Source: an uncultured Roseateles sp. (GTDB lineage Bacteria > Pseudomonadota > Gammaproteobacteria > Burkholderiales > Burkholderiaceae_C). From it: 64,000 nucleotides of DNA. The translations under genes were made by a program, and so were the position numbers. The stretch spans positions 124,001-188,000 of the forward strand of contig NZ_CAJYPS010000023.1 of assembly GCF_913777145.1 (NCBI RefSeq), in the 5' to 3' direction. Positions 1 through 8,319 of the stretch are shown in pieces. Numbering within the stretch: position 1 is the first letter of the stretch; each line of letters opens with the position of its first letter. Under the pieces are notes generated by a model. The model did not search any database. It was not told where the DNA came from and saw only the letters and a list, made by a program, of their open reading frames with translations.

Positions 1-63
1 CGCGGCGAGGGCCAGCGCGGCCAGCGCACGCGGCGAAGAGGACAGAACACGGACCAGAGGCAT
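1..63 (-). CDS. Partial gene, 5' end only; exported protein of unknown function
   Basis: Reading leftward from an ATG at 63, the first 21 residues run off the window edge. They begin MPLVRVLSS and continue as an Ala/Leu-rich stretch, which looks like a Sec signal peptide (basic residue, then a hydrophobic core). An excellent ribosome-binding site, AAAGGAG, lies 6 nt upstream of the ATG, so the start is well supported even though too little is visible to assign a family. The AraC-type regulator gene ends about 100 bp upstream on the same strand. Confidence 0.55.
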   Translation of the reverse strand, partial: MPLVRVLSSSPRALAALALAA

Positions 64-160
64 GCACGACTCCTTTCGGGTGGAAGAAGTCCGCAGCCTC
101 GGCGCCCGGCGGGCCGCCGTCTGGCCGAAACCCGCAAGCCGCAGGTTTCGGCGCGGGATT

Positions 161-1228
161 TCAGGATTCGGCCAGGGTTTTCTGGCGGAATTCGGTGGGC
201 GTGAGCCCGGTCTCGGCCTTGAACGCGCGGTTGAAGGGGCCGATGGAACCAAAGCCCACATCCAGCGCGATGCTGAGCACCGGCAGCTGGGCCTGGGCCG
301 GGTCGGCCAGGCGACGACGCGCCTCGGCGAGGCGGCAGCCGTTCACGAAGGCATTGAAGTTGCGGTGTCCCAGGCGCTGGTTGATCACGCGCCGCAACCG
401 GTACTCGGGCGCGCCCAACTGGGCAGCCAGCGTCGCCAGACTCAGCCCCTCCTGCGCATAGCCCCGCGCCTCGCCCATGTGGCGCGCCAGCGCGGCGGCC
501 AGCGCCTCGTCCTGCGGGTCGGCCGCCGGCGGCTGCGGGGCGGGCGCAGCAGCGGGTGCAGCCGGCCGCAGCTGCTCGTCCCAGAAGCCGGCCGGGCGCG
601 GCTGCAGCAGCTGCCACGCGACCCAGGCCACCAGGGCCAGCATCATCGCCACGTCACCCAGCGCCGCCGGCGCCCCCAGCCGGCCATCGTCCGAGCCCAG
701 GCGCAAGCCCACCATCACGACCGCATACAGCGCGCCACCGGCCACCACCACGGCCCGCCAGCGCCGCCGCCGCTCCACCAAATCGGCCCGCCAGGGCCGC
801 GCCACGGCCACCAGGGCCAGCAGGCTGAAGCCCAGCGGCAGCGCGCGCATCAGCGCAAAACCCGGCACCGCCCAGTCGGCGCGCCACCAGCACACGCCGC
901 TGCCGAACAGCACCACCGCGCCCCACAGCGCCGCATGCCACGCGCGCAGCCGGAAGTCGTCGTCGAACACCGCATGGGCGAACAGCCAGAACAGCACCGA
1001 GATCGCCAGCGACACGCCGATGCCGGGCGCCTGGGCCGCGCAGCTGAGCCCGTACTCGGCCCAGGGCGAGGCCGACAGTGCCTGCACCGCCAGCGACAGC
1101 AGCAGCGCCAGCGCCACGCGCACCAGCGCCGCATGGCGCGGATGGCGCCATTGCGGCGCGAACACCGCGGCCAGCAACAGCAGCAGCGCGATCAGCGCGC
1201 CACGCAGGCCGGCATCAATGAGGCTCAT
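161..1228 (-). CDS. AraC-family transcriptional regulator with a 7-TM N-terminal domain
   Basis: 355 residues. The N-terminal 210 residues hold about seven hydrophobic segments (roughly 6-24, 33-51, 70-88, 98-116, 127-145, 158-176, 188-208). A Pro/Ala linker (222-238) leads to a C-terminal AraC/HTH_18 DNA-binding domain (about 260-350) with the second-helix signature DVGFGSIGPFNRAFK and the closing GLTPTEFR. Membrane-anchored AraC regulators of this build are known but their signals mostly are not. I chose the ATG at 1228, not the longer frame, because it overlaps the stop of the ZIP transporter by 14 nt, which suggests translational coupling. A metal-related role is inferred from that neighbour only. 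Confidence 0.85.
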   Translation of the reverse strand: MSLIDAGLRGALIALLLLLAAVFAPQWRHPRHAALVRVALALLLSLAVQALSASPWAEYGLSCAAQAPGIGVSLAISVLFWLFAHAVFDDDFRLRAWHAALWGAVVLFGSGVCWWRADWAVPGFALMRALPLGFSLLALVAVARPWRADLVERRRRWRAVVVAGGALYAVVMVGLRLGSDDGRLGAPAALGDVAMMLALVAWVAWQLLQPRPAGFWDEQLRPAAPAAAPAPQPPAADPQDEALAAALARHMGEARGYAQEGLSLATLAAQLGAPEYRLRRVINQRLGHRNFNAFVNGCRLAEARRRLADPAQAQLPVLSIALDVGFGSIGPFNRAFKAETGLTPTEFRQKTLAES

Positions 1229-1997
1229 GCAGCAGGTGGGACACCGTGTAGGCCACGCCCAAGCCCACGGCCAGCCACAGCACCTGGGCCGCGGTCTCGC
1301 GCCAGGGCAGGCGGCGCTGCAGCTGCGGCAGCAGGTCAGCCACCGAGATGTAGACAAAGCTGCTGGCCGCCACCACCAGCAGGTAGGGCATCAGCTCCGC
1401 AAAGCCGCCCACCACGTAGTAGCCCACCACGCCGCCCAGCACCGCGGCCAGGCCCGAGATCGCGTTGAACAGCAGCGCCTTGCGCCGGCTCAGGCCGGCA
1501 TTGATCAGCACGATGAAGTCGCCCACTTCCTGCGGAATCTCGTGCGCGACGATGGCCAGCGCGGTCGCCCAGCCCAGGCGCTCGTCGGCCAGGAAGGCCG
1601 CGGCGATGATGATGCCGTCGCAGAAGTTGTGGATGCTGTCGCCCACCAGCACCGACAAGCCGCCCCGGCCCGCCTGCTCGGCGTCGAAGTCGTGGTGATG
1701 GTGATGGCCGTCGCCCTCGTGGTGGTGCATGTGGCGATACAGCTCCACCTTTTCCAGCAGCCAGAAGAACATCAGCCCGCCCAACAGCACCGCGAACAGC
1801 GCCTGTGGGCTGGCCGTGTGGCTCTCGAAGGCCTCGGGCAGCACATGCAGCAGCGAGGTGCCCAGCAGGATGCCGGCCGACAGGCTGACCAGGCTCTTGA
1901 CCAGGTGGGTCAGCACGGAAACGGTGAGACTGGCGGCCACCAGCACGGACAGCAGCCCGCCCGCGAAGGTCGCGAGCACGATGTAGAAGAGCGTCAT
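1215..1997 (-). CDS. ZIP family divalent metal transporter
   Basis: 260 residues with about eight hydrophobic segments. It carries the ZIP metal-site motifs in the fourth and fifth helices: HNFCDG (His and Asp ligands) and AHEIPQE. The cytoplasmic loop between the third and fourth helices is histidine-rich (HMHHHEGDGHHHHHDFD), the usual zinc-sensing or metal-binding loop of this family. It probably imports zinc or related divalent metals across the inner membrane, as ZupT does, although bacterial ZIPs vary in selectivity. It is the first gene of a two-gene unit with the membrane AraC regulator. A terminator hairpin lies directly upstream, separating it from the dienelactone hydrolase gene. 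Confidence 0.88.
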   Translation of the reverse strand: MTLFYIVLATFAGGLLSVLVAASLTVSVLTHLVKSLVSLSAGILLGTSLLHVLPEAFESHTASPQALFAVLLGGLMFFWLLEKVELYRHMHHHEGDGHHHHHDFDAEQAGRGGLSVLVGDSIHNFCDGIIIAAAFLADERLGWATALAIVAHEIPQEVGDFIVLINAGLSRRKALLFNAISGLAAVLGGVVGYYVVGGFAELMPYLLVVAASSFVYISVADLLPQLQRRLPWRETAAQVLWLAVGLGVAYTVSHLLHEPH

Positions 1998-2014
1998 GAC
2001 TTAAAAACGAACAA

Positions 2015-2039
2015 GGGCCGCAGCAGGGAACTGCGGCCC
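2015..2039 (-). terminator. Intrinsic terminator after the dienelactone hydrolase gene
   Basis: Perfect 9-bp inverted repeat GGGCCGCAG / CTGCGGCCC with a 7-nt loop. Read leftward, the stem is followed by TTGTTCGTTTTTAAG, a T-rich tract. It lies 25 bp after the hydrolase stop and 18 bp before the ZIP start codon, so it should insulate the two leftward transcripts. Confidence 0.8.
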
Positions 2040-2063
2040 GATGCGTTCAGCCTAGCAGAGCTG

Positions 2064-2927
2064 TCAAGCCACGCCGTGTTTCTTGAACCAGGCCACACAG
2101 CGAGCCCAGCCATCCTCGGCCGCCGCCTTGCGGTAGCTGGGACGGTAGTCGGCATGGAAGGCATGCGGCGTGTCGGGGTAGACGACGAACTCGCAGGCCT
2201 GGTTGCCGGCCGCCTTCAGCGCGGCCTCCAGCTGGGTCAGCGTGTCCACCGGGATGCCGCCGTCGGCCGCGCCATACAGACCCAGCACCGCGGACTTGAT
2301 CTCGCCGGCACGCTCGGTGACGGTCTTGTCGCCCGCGTAGTAGCTGCGCGCCACCGGGCCATACCAGGCCACGCCCGCCTTCACCCGGCGGTTGTGGGCG
2401 GCGTAGATCCAGGTCGTGCGCCCGCCCCAGCAGAAGCCGGTGATGCCCAGCCGCGCGGTGTCGCCGCCATCGGCCGCGGCCCAGGCCACGGTGGCATCCA
2501 GGTCGGCGCAGACCTGCGCGTCCGAGGCCTTGGCCACCACCTCGCTGATCAGCTTGCCCACCTCGGTGTAGCTGCCCGCATTGCCCTGGCGCGCGAACAG
2601 CTCGGGCGCCACCGCGAGATAGCCCAGCTTGGCCAGGCGCCGGCAGACGTCGGCGATGTGCTCGTGCACGCCGAAGATCTCGCTGGCCACCAGCACCACC
2701 GGAAACGGGCCCTTGCCGGCAGGCTTGGCGCGGTAGCCCGGCATCTTGAAATCCCCCACCGGGATGCTCACCGGCCCGGCCTCCAGGCCCGCGGTGTCGG
2801 TGCTGATGGTCTGTGCCGTCACCGGCAGCACGGCGGCCGCGAAGCCGCTGCCCACCGTGGCCTGCACAAAGCCGCGGCGGCTGAAATCGCGCGCGGGCAC
2901 GAGGCTGTCGATCTCTTGCTTCAACAT
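2064..2927 (-). CDS. Dienelactone hydrolase family protein, Tat-exported
   Basis: 287 residues, alpha/beta-hydrolase fold. The N-terminus has a twin-arginine signal (SRRGFVQA at about 16-23, then an Ala-rich core ending VTAQ), so the enzyme is expected in the periplasm. The nucleophile elbow is GFCWGG with Cys166. The other triad members are visible as Asp222 (GAADGG) and His255 (TPHAFH), and Glu83 (SEIFG) matches the family's activating Glu. The Cys triad is that of carboxymethylenebutenolidase; the real substrate is unknown because many family members are broad esterases. An AGGAG ribosome-binding site sits 5 nt before the ATG. Divergent from the ppx-type gene. Confidence 0.88.
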   Translation of the reverse strand: MLKQEIDSLVPARDFSRRGFVQATVGSGFAAAVLPVTAQTISTDTAGLEAGPVSIPVGDFKMPGYRAKPAGKGPFPVVLVASEIFGVHEHIADVCRRLAKLGYLAVAPELFARQGNAGSYTEVGKLISEVVAKASDAQVCADLDATVAWAAADGGDTARLGITGFCWGGRTTWIYAAHNRRVKAGVAWYGPVARSYYAGDKTVTERAGEIKSAVLGLYGAADGGIPVDTLTQLEAALKAAGNQACEFVVYPDTPHAFHADYRPSYRKAAAEDGWARCVAWFKKHGVA

Positions 2928-2985
2928 GCTTGCTCCTGAGGGACGGGGTCCGGGGTGTCAAATTTTGCCCGCACAATGCCGGCCC

Positions 2986-4479
2986 ATGAGCAAGCGCCCC
3001 GCCAATAGCCTTCTTCCCTGGGCCTCCATCGACATCGGCTCCAACAGCTTCAGGCTCGAACTGGCAAGGCTCAGCGGCGGCCGCTACCAGCGGGTCAGCT
3101 ACATCAAGGAAAGCGTGCGCCTGGGCGCCGGTCTGGATGCGCAGGGCAACCTCACCGAGGCCGCGATGCAGCGGGGCCTGGCCTGCCTGCAGGGCTTCAG
3201 CGCCCATCTGGAGGGCATCCCGCCCGAGCGCGTGCGCGCGGTCGCGACGCAGACGCTGCGCGAGGCGCTGAACCGCAACGAGTTCCTCGCACGGGGCCAG
3301 GTCGTGCTGGGCCACCCCATCGAGGTGATCTCGGGCCGCGAGGAGGCCCGGCTGATCTACGCCGGCGTGGCACGGCTGCAGCCCAGCGAGCAGCCCCGGC
3401 TGGTCATAGACATCGGTGGGCGCTCCACCGAGATGATCCTGGGCCATGGCCTCAAGCCGGCGCTGACCGAATCCTTCGGCGTGGGCAGCGTGAGCCTGTC
3501 ACTGCGCTTCTTCCCGGACGGCCGCTTCACACCCGAGGCCTTCCGCGCCGCGCAGATCGCCGCCGGCGCCGAGCTGGAGGAAGCGCTGACGCTGTTCCGC
3601 CCCGAGCGCTGGCAGGAGGCGCTGGGGTCCTCCGGCACCGTAGGCGCCGTGGCCCAGGTGCTGGCCGCCAGCGGCCGCACCGACGGCCGCATCACGCCGG
3701 CCGCGCTGCGCTGGTGCATGGAGCAATGCCTGGCCGCCGGCCATCAGGACAAGCTGCAACTACCCGGCCTCAAGGACGACCGCCGCGCGGTGGTGGGTGG
3801 CGGCCTGTGCATCCTCTACACGCTGCTGACCCAGTTCGACATTCCCGAGCTGCTGCCCACCAAGGGGGCACTGCGCCAGGGCGTGATCTTCGATCTGGCC
3901 GAGCGCCTGCAGCCCAGCGACGGCCGGGACGCGCGCGCCGCCTCGGTGGCCGAGCTGCAGACCCGTTTCGACGTCGACACCGACCAGGCCGAGCGCGTCG
4001 CCGCGCAGGCCGAGCAGCTCTACCGCCAGCTGGTGGCCAAGCCCAGCCGCGAGCGCCTCAGCGAGCTGCGCTGGGCGGCGGCGCTGCACGAGGTCGGCAT
4101 GCAGGTGTCCCACCACGACCACCACCGCCACAGCGCCTACCTGCTGGCCCATGTGGATGCGCCCGGTTTCTCCACCAACCAGCTGCAGCGCCTGAGCCAG
4201 CTGGCGCTGGGCCAGCGCGGCGGCCTGCGCAAGCTGGGCGCCCAGTTGGCCGACCCCGCGCTGCTGGAACAGCTGGTGGCGCTGCGGCTGGCGGTGATCC
4301 TGTGCCATGCGCGCCGCGCCGGTGCCGGCCCGGCCCCGCGCCTCACGCGCGACGGTCAGAAGCTGCTGCTGAGCTGCGAGGGCACCGGCTCGGCCGACCT
4401 GGCCCGCACCCGCTACCTGCTGCGCGAGGAGGCCGAGGCCTGGGCACGCAGCGGCGTGCTGGAGCTGCAGCTCAGCTGA
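2986..4479 (+). CDS. ppx: Ppx/GppA phosphatase family protein (exopolyphosphatase)
   Basis: 497 residues, close to the usual 490-510 for this family. The N-terminal half is an actin-like ASKHA ATPase fold: phosphate-1 motif ASIDIGSNSFRLELAR near the start and the second phosphate motif VIDIGGRSTEMI around residue 140. The C-terminal part resembles the HD-type accessory domain (HEVGMQVSHHDHHRHSAYLL). Family enzymes remove terminal phosphate from polyphosphate (Ppx) or convert pppGpp to ppGpp (GppA); sequence alone does not separate them. The start at 2986 (MSKRP) gives the expected N-terminus. No ppk or phosphate genes are adjacent. Confidence 0.88.
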   Translation: MSKRPANSLLPWASIDIGSNSFRLELARLSGGRYQRVSYIKESVRLGAGLDAQGNLTEAAMQRGLACLQGFSAHLEGIPPERVRAVATQTLREALNRNEFLARGQVVLGHPIEVISGREEARLIYAGVARLQPSEQPRLVIDIGGRSTEMILGHGLKPALTESFGVGSVSLSLRFFPDGRFTPEAFRAAQIAAGAELEEALTLFRPERWQEALGSSGTVGAVAQVLAASGRTDGRITPAALRWCMEQCLAAGHQDKLQLPGLKDDRRAVVGGGLCILYTLLTQFDIPELLPTKGALRQGVIFDLAERLQPSDGRDARAASVAELQTRFDVDTDQAERVAAQAEQLYRQLVAKPSRERLSELRWAAALHEVGMQVSHHDHHRHSAYLLAHVDAPGFSTNQLQRLSQLALGQRGGLRKLGAQLADPALLEQLVALRLAVILCHARRAGAGPAPRLTRDGQKLLLSCEGTGSADLARTRYLLREEAEAWARSGVLELQLS

Positions 4480-4497
4480 GCGCTTGAACCGCGCGGC

Positions 4498-6075
4498 TCA
4501 GCGCGGCGCCAGCTTCACCCAGGCCCACTCCAGCCAGTTGTCCGGCCGGTGCACCACGCTGACACCCTGGCGTGCCGCCCAGGGAATGACCTGGCGGTGC
4601 AGCGGGATCACGTTGACCTGCTCGCGCAGCTCGGTCAGTGCGGTGCGAATCAGCGCCTCGCGCTTGGCCGGGTCGGGCTCGACGCTGGAACGGGCGGCGG
4701 CCGCGTCTGCGCGCTCGTTCACGAAGCCGCCGAAGTTGTAGGTGCCCACGCCCTGCTCGCCACGGCTGCGGAACACCGGCGTCAGGATGCTCTCCGCATC
4801 GGTCAGCGAGCCGCCCCAGCCGTACAGGAAGAGGCTGGTGTCGTACTTCTCCAGCTTGGGGAAGTACTGCACGCGCGGCATTGCGTTGACCCGCACCTTG
4901 ATCTTCAACTGAGCCCACATCGCGGCCAGCGCGGTGCAGATCTTCTCGTCGTTCACATAGCGGTTGTTGGGGCAGTCCAGCGTGACCTCGAAGCCCTGCG
5001 CATAGCCGGCCTGGGCCATCAGCTGGCGGGCCGCGGCCAGGTCGAAGGGCAGCCGGGTCTGCAGCGCCGGGTCGTCGAAGGACGCGAGGCTGGACGGCGT
5101 CAGCCCGCCGGTGGGCAGGGACTGGCCGCTCATCAGCTTGCTACGCAGCGTCTCGATGTCTATGGCCTGGTAGAGCGCGCGGCGCACGCGCAGGTCCTTG
5201 AACGGGTTCTTGTCGCCCGGCACGCGGCCGTACAGCAGCTTGTCGCGTGACTGGTCCATGCCGATGAAGACCAGGCGGTTCTCCGGCCCGTCAATGACCT
5301 GCACGCCGGGCGTGCTGCGCAGGCGGTTGAGGTCGCGCGGCGCCGGGTCCAGCACGAAATCCACCTCGCCCGAGATCAGCGCGGCCAGCCGGGTCGCATC
5401 GTTGGCGATGGGCGTGTAGACCACCTCCTGCACATTGCCGCTGAAGCGGCCCCACCAGTTGGGGTTGCGGCGGAACACGGTCTTCACGCCCGGCTCGCGG
5501 CTCACCAGCAGGTAGGGCCCGGTGCCGTTGGCATGCAGGGCGGCGTAGCTCTCTTCCTTGTTCTTGAAGTCCAGCGGCTGCGTGACGCGGTGGGTCGCGC
5601 ACCACTTGCGGCTCATGATCCACAGCTGGTCGATGTGCTGCAGGAAGATGGGGTTGGGCTTGTCCAGCTGGAAGTCCACGGTCAGCTCATCCACCTTGCG
5701 CGGCGTGCCCACCGCGTTCGCGTAGACCGCGATCATGGACGTGGGCGCCTTGGCGCGCTGGATGGAGAACACCACGTCGTCCGCCGTGAGCGGCGTGCCA
5801 TCGTGGAAGCGCACGCCGGGGCGCAGCTTGAAGCGCCAGCTCAAGGCGCCGGTCTGGGTCCAACTGCTGGCCAGACCCGGCACCAGATTGAGCTTGGGGT
5901 CGCGGCTGGTCAGGCGCTCGTAGAGCTCGGCGTTGACCATGTTGGTCATGGTCTCGTTCTGCGAGTGCGGGTCCAGCGTCTGGGGGTCGCCCTGGCTGGC
6001 CCAGCGCAGGGTCTGGGCGTGGGCGCCCAGTGTCAGCAGCAACAGCAGCGTGGTGGCGGCAAGCAGCCTCTTCAT
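4498..6075 (-). CDS. ABC transporter substrate-binding protein, family 5 (peptide/nickel type)
   Basis: 525 residues, typical for SBP_bac_5 proteins such as DppA and OppA. A Sec signal peptide (MKRLLAATT, hydrophobic core, cleavage after GAHA) precedes the mature start TLRWASQGDPQTLDPH. The family signature region around residues 70-95 (LKPGVRFHDGTPLTADDVVFS-like) is clear. It should bind peptides or similar solutes in the periplasm. No permease or ATPase genes are adjacent, so it is an orphan binding protein here and must share a transporter encoded elsewhere. It converges on the ppx-type gene, 18 bp apart. Confidence 0.9.
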   Translation of the reverse strand: MKRLLAATTLLLLLTLGAHAQTLRWASQGDPQTLDPHSQNETMTNMVNAELYERLTSRDPKLNLVPGLASSWTQTGALSWRFKLRPGVRFHDGTPLTADDVVFSIQRAKAPTSMIAVYANAVGTPRKVDELTVDFQLDKPNPIFLQHIDQLWIMSRKWCATHRVTQPLDFKNKEESYAALHANGTGPYLLVSREPGVKTVFRRNPNWWGRFSGNVQEVVYTPIANDATRLAALISGEVDFVLDPAPRDLNRLRSTPGVQVIDGPENRLVFIGMDQSRDKLLYGRVPGDKNPFKDLRVRRALYQAIDIETLRSKLMSGQSLPTGGLTPSSLASFDDPALQTRLPFDLAAARQLMAQAGYAQGFEVTLDCPNNRYVNDEKICTALAAMWAQLKIKVRVNAMPRVQYFPKLEKYDTSLFLYGWGGSLTDAESILTPVFRSRGEQGVGTYNFGGFVNERADAAAARSSVEPDPAKREALIRTALTELREQVNVIPLHRQVIPWAARQGVSVVHRPDNWLEWAWVKLAPR

Positions 6076-6141
6076 CAGCGGTCTCCGGGAAGGGCCGCGA
6101 AGTTTAGGCCCTGCCTCAAAGCCCGCCGGGCCACGGGTGGA

Positions 6142-7368
6142 TCAGCGCAGCGACGCCGGCTTCCAGAGCTCGTCCAGGTGCTTGAAGCCCCACTGCTCGG
6201 GCGCCTCGCGGCCCACGATGCGATCGGTCACGCCGGCAGCCGACAGGTCCAGCATCTGCAACGGGATGGGCATGTTGGACTTGGTGGAGAAGAAGACCTT
6301 CACGCGCGGCTGCACCAGCGAGGTCTGGTTCTGCTCCACCACCACCGCCAGGCGCCCCGACTGCAGCTTGACCAGCGAGCCCGTGGGGTAGATGCCTATG
6401 CTCTTCACGAAGGCCTGGAACAGCACCGGGTCGAACTGGCCCTTCCACTGCGCCATGCGCTGCAGCGAGCCCGCCGGGTCCCAGGCGTTCTTGTAGGGCC
6501 GGGTGGAGGTGATGGCGTCGTAGACATCGCAGATCGCGCCCATCTTGGCGAGCTGGCTGATCTGGTCGCCGGGCAGGCGATGCGGGTAGCCGGTGCCGTC
6601 CACCTTCTCGTGGTGGTGCAGGCAGACATCCAGCGCCGAGGCCGGGACCTGGCTGCCTTCCTGCAGCAGATCGAAGCCGCGCTCCGGGTGGGAGCGCATC
6701 ACGCGGAACTCGTCGTCGGTCAGCGAGCCGGGCTTGTTCAGCACCTCCAGCGGCATCTGCATCTTGCCGATGTCGTGCAGCAGGCCCGCCAGGCCGGCCT
6801 CGCGGGCCTGGGCCTCGCTCTGGCCGATCTGGCGCGCCAGACCCACCATCAGCGCGCACACGGCCACCGAGTGCATATAGGTGTAGTCGTCGCGGGTCTT
6901 GAGCCGGGCCAGGCTGATGAAGGCCGCCGGGTTGCGCGCCAGCGAGGACGCGACCTCGTCCACCACCGGCAGGCAGAACTCGGTGTCCACCGCCTTGCCC
7001 AGGCGCGCCTCGTTGAACAGTGCCATCACGGCCTGGCGCGAGCGGTTCAGCAGTTGCGCCGCGCGCTCGACCTCGGATTCCAGCTCCACCGGACCTATGG
7101 ACTGGGCCGGCGCCACCGGCTCTGGCGGCTGCGGCTGGAGTTGCGGCGCAGGGTCGGCGCTCACCGGTGCGGGATCCGCCACCACGTCATCGCCCTTGTC
7201 CACATCGATCCAGACCGATGGCACGCCGCTGGACCGCAGCGCGTCGAGATCGGCCGGGTCGGTCAGCACGAAGCGCGTGCGCCAGAAGGGATGCGACAGC
7301 CACGGGCCATCCATGGCCTGGAGATACATCCCCAGCCGCGCCTGAGCAGTCGGAATCTTCTTGAGCAT
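6142..7368 (-). CDS. HD-GYP domain c-di-GMP phosphodiesterase with N-terminal DUF3391
   Basis: 408 residues. The N-terminal 60 residues match DUF3391 (LGMYLQAMDGPWLSHPFW), commonly paired with HD-GYP output. A Pro/Ala-rich linker follows. The HD-GYP domain (about 180-350) retains the metal and signature residues: LLHDIGK, HPERG, HHHEKVDGTGYP and CDVYDAITSTRPYK. It is therefore expected to hydrolyse c-di-GMP, lowering the second messenger and favouring motility. No membrane segment is seen, so it is probably cytosolic. One of two HD-GYP genes in the window, alongside two GGDEF genes. Confidence 0.92.
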   Translation of the reverse strand: MLKKIPTAQARLGMYLQAMDGPWLSHPFWRTRFVLTDPADLDALRSSGVPSVWIDVDKGDDVVADPAPVSADPAPQLQPQPPEPVAPAQSIGPVELESEVERAAQLLNRSRQAVMALFNEARLGKAVDTEFCLPVVDEVASSLARNPAAFISLARLKTRDDYTYMHSVAVCALMVGLARQIGQSEAQAREAGLAGLLHDIGKMQMPLEVLNKPGSLTDDEFRVMRSHPERGFDLLQEGSQVPASALDVCLHHHEKVDGTGYPHRLPGDQISQLAKMGAICDVYDAITSTRPYKNAWDPAGSLQRMAQWKGQFDPVLFQAFVKSIGIYPTGSLVKLQSGRLAVVVEQNQTSLVQPRVKVFFSTKSNMPIPLQMLDLSAAGVTDRIVGREAPEQWGFKHLDELWKPASLR

Positions 7369-7472
7369 GAAGCCGTGTCCTTGGCCCGAGTATCTCCAAG
7401 GTGGGCGCTCAGCCTGTGGCGGCGAGCGTGAAGGCTTGCACGTTTGAGGCCCTTAGCCCCTAAAACAAACCC

Positions 7473-7493
7473 ACCGGCACGAAAAGTGCCGGT
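7473..7493 (-). terminator. Hairpin terminator after the cytochrome c gene
   Basis: 8-bp perfect inverted repeat ACCGGCAC / GTGCCGGT with loop GAAAA. Read leftward it is followed by GGGTTTGTTTTAGG, a T-rich stretch. A second short hairpin (GCCCCT / AGGGGC, 7507-7521) lies between it and the gene end at 7542. Confidence 0.65.
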
Positions 7494-7541
7494 CGGCACA
7501 AGACCTGCCCCTCGCAGGGGCCGGCCGACAGGCAGGGAATC

Positions 7542-8186
7542 TCAGCGGAACTTGTTCTGCGGCACGGTGCGCAGTTCGCCGGGCAGGCTGGCGATGTAGT
7601 TCGCGATCGCCTTGAGTTCGGCATTGCTGAACTGCTTGACCTGGCCGGCCATGATGGCGTTGCCGCGGCCCACCTTGGGGTTGCCTTCGGTCTTGTAGGC
7701 CTTCAGGGCCGCGGTGAGGTAGTCGGCATGCTGGCCGGCCAGCTTGGGGTAGGACGGATCCAGCGGCTTGCTGAAATTGCTGCCATGGCAGGACACGCAG
7801 GCGCCCTTGGTCAGCAGTTCGGCCACCGCGGCCGGCGCCGGCGCCACGGTCTCGGGCACAGGCGGCACCTGGGCCTGCTGGGCATAGAAGGCGGCGATGT
7901 CGGCGATGTCACGGTCGCTCAGCGACCCGGCGATGCCATCCATCGTGGGGTGCTTGCGCTCGCCCTTGGCGTAGGCATGCAGCGCCGACTCGATGTACTT
8001 GGCGCCCTGGCCCGCGATCATGGGCACCTTGTAGACCTCGGGGAAGCTGGCCTGGTAGCCCGGGATGCCATGGCAGCCTATGCACATGGCGATCTTCTTT
8101 TCGCCCGCCTTGGCGTCCTGCGCCTGGGCCGCACCGGCCCCGGCGAGGGCGGCCAGCAGGAGGGAATACTGCAGTCGTTTTTTCAT
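7542..8186 (-). CDS. Diheme cytochrome c4-type protein
   Basis: 214 residues with a Sec signal peptide (MKKRLQYSLLLAALAGAGAAQA) and two class I cytochrome c domains. The heme attachment motifs are CIGCH (Cys35, Cys38, His39) and CVSCH (Cys130, Cys133, His134). Candidate distal Met ligands follow each (VPMIAG/HPTMDG and IMAGQ). This is the cytochrome c4 arrangement: a periplasmic electron carrier to terminal oxidases. The start at 8186 is the only one giving a clean signal peptide. It is transcribed divergently from the moxR-type gene across a palindromic spacer. Confidence 0.92.
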   Translation of the reverse strand: MKKRLQYSLLLAALAGAGAAQAQDAKAGEKKIAMCIGCHGIPGYQASFPEVYKVPMIAGQGAKYIESALHAYAKGERKHPTMDGIAGSLSDRDIADIAAFYAQQAQVPPVPETVAPAPAAVAELLTKGACVSCHGSNFSKPLDPSYPKLAGQHADYLTAALKAYKTEGNPKVGRGNAIMAGQVKQFSNAELKAIANYIASLPGELRTVPQNKFR

Positions 8187-8230
8187 GGTCTGAACTGGCC
8201 TGCAAGCTGCCTTGTGTCTCCGACGGCGCA

Positions 8231-8250
8231 GTGTAGGGGGCCCCCTATAC
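8231..8250. promoter_or_regulatory. Near-perfect 20-bp palindrome between divergent genes
   Basis: GTGTAGGGGGCCCCCTATAC is an inverted repeat with a single imperfect pair. Its core, 8234-8247, is a perfect 14-bp palindrome. Its flanks contain -10-like hexamers in both directions: TATACT (8246-8251) rightward toward the MoxR gene, and TACACT (8235-8230 on the opposite strand) leftward toward the cytochrome gene. No convincing -35 boxes are seen at either one. Confidence 0.4.
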
Positions 8251-8319
8251 TGGCCCGCATCCAGTGAAACCCGCTGTCCGGCCCGCGCGAAGACGGGCCC
8301 GAATGTCGCCAAGGACGCC

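Noticed and set aside
2047..3447. Long minus-strand frame containing part of the dienelactone hydrolase region and extending across the ppx gene
   Set aside because: It is in a different frame from the hydrolase and antisense to the ppx-type gene; the real genes have proper motifs and start sites.
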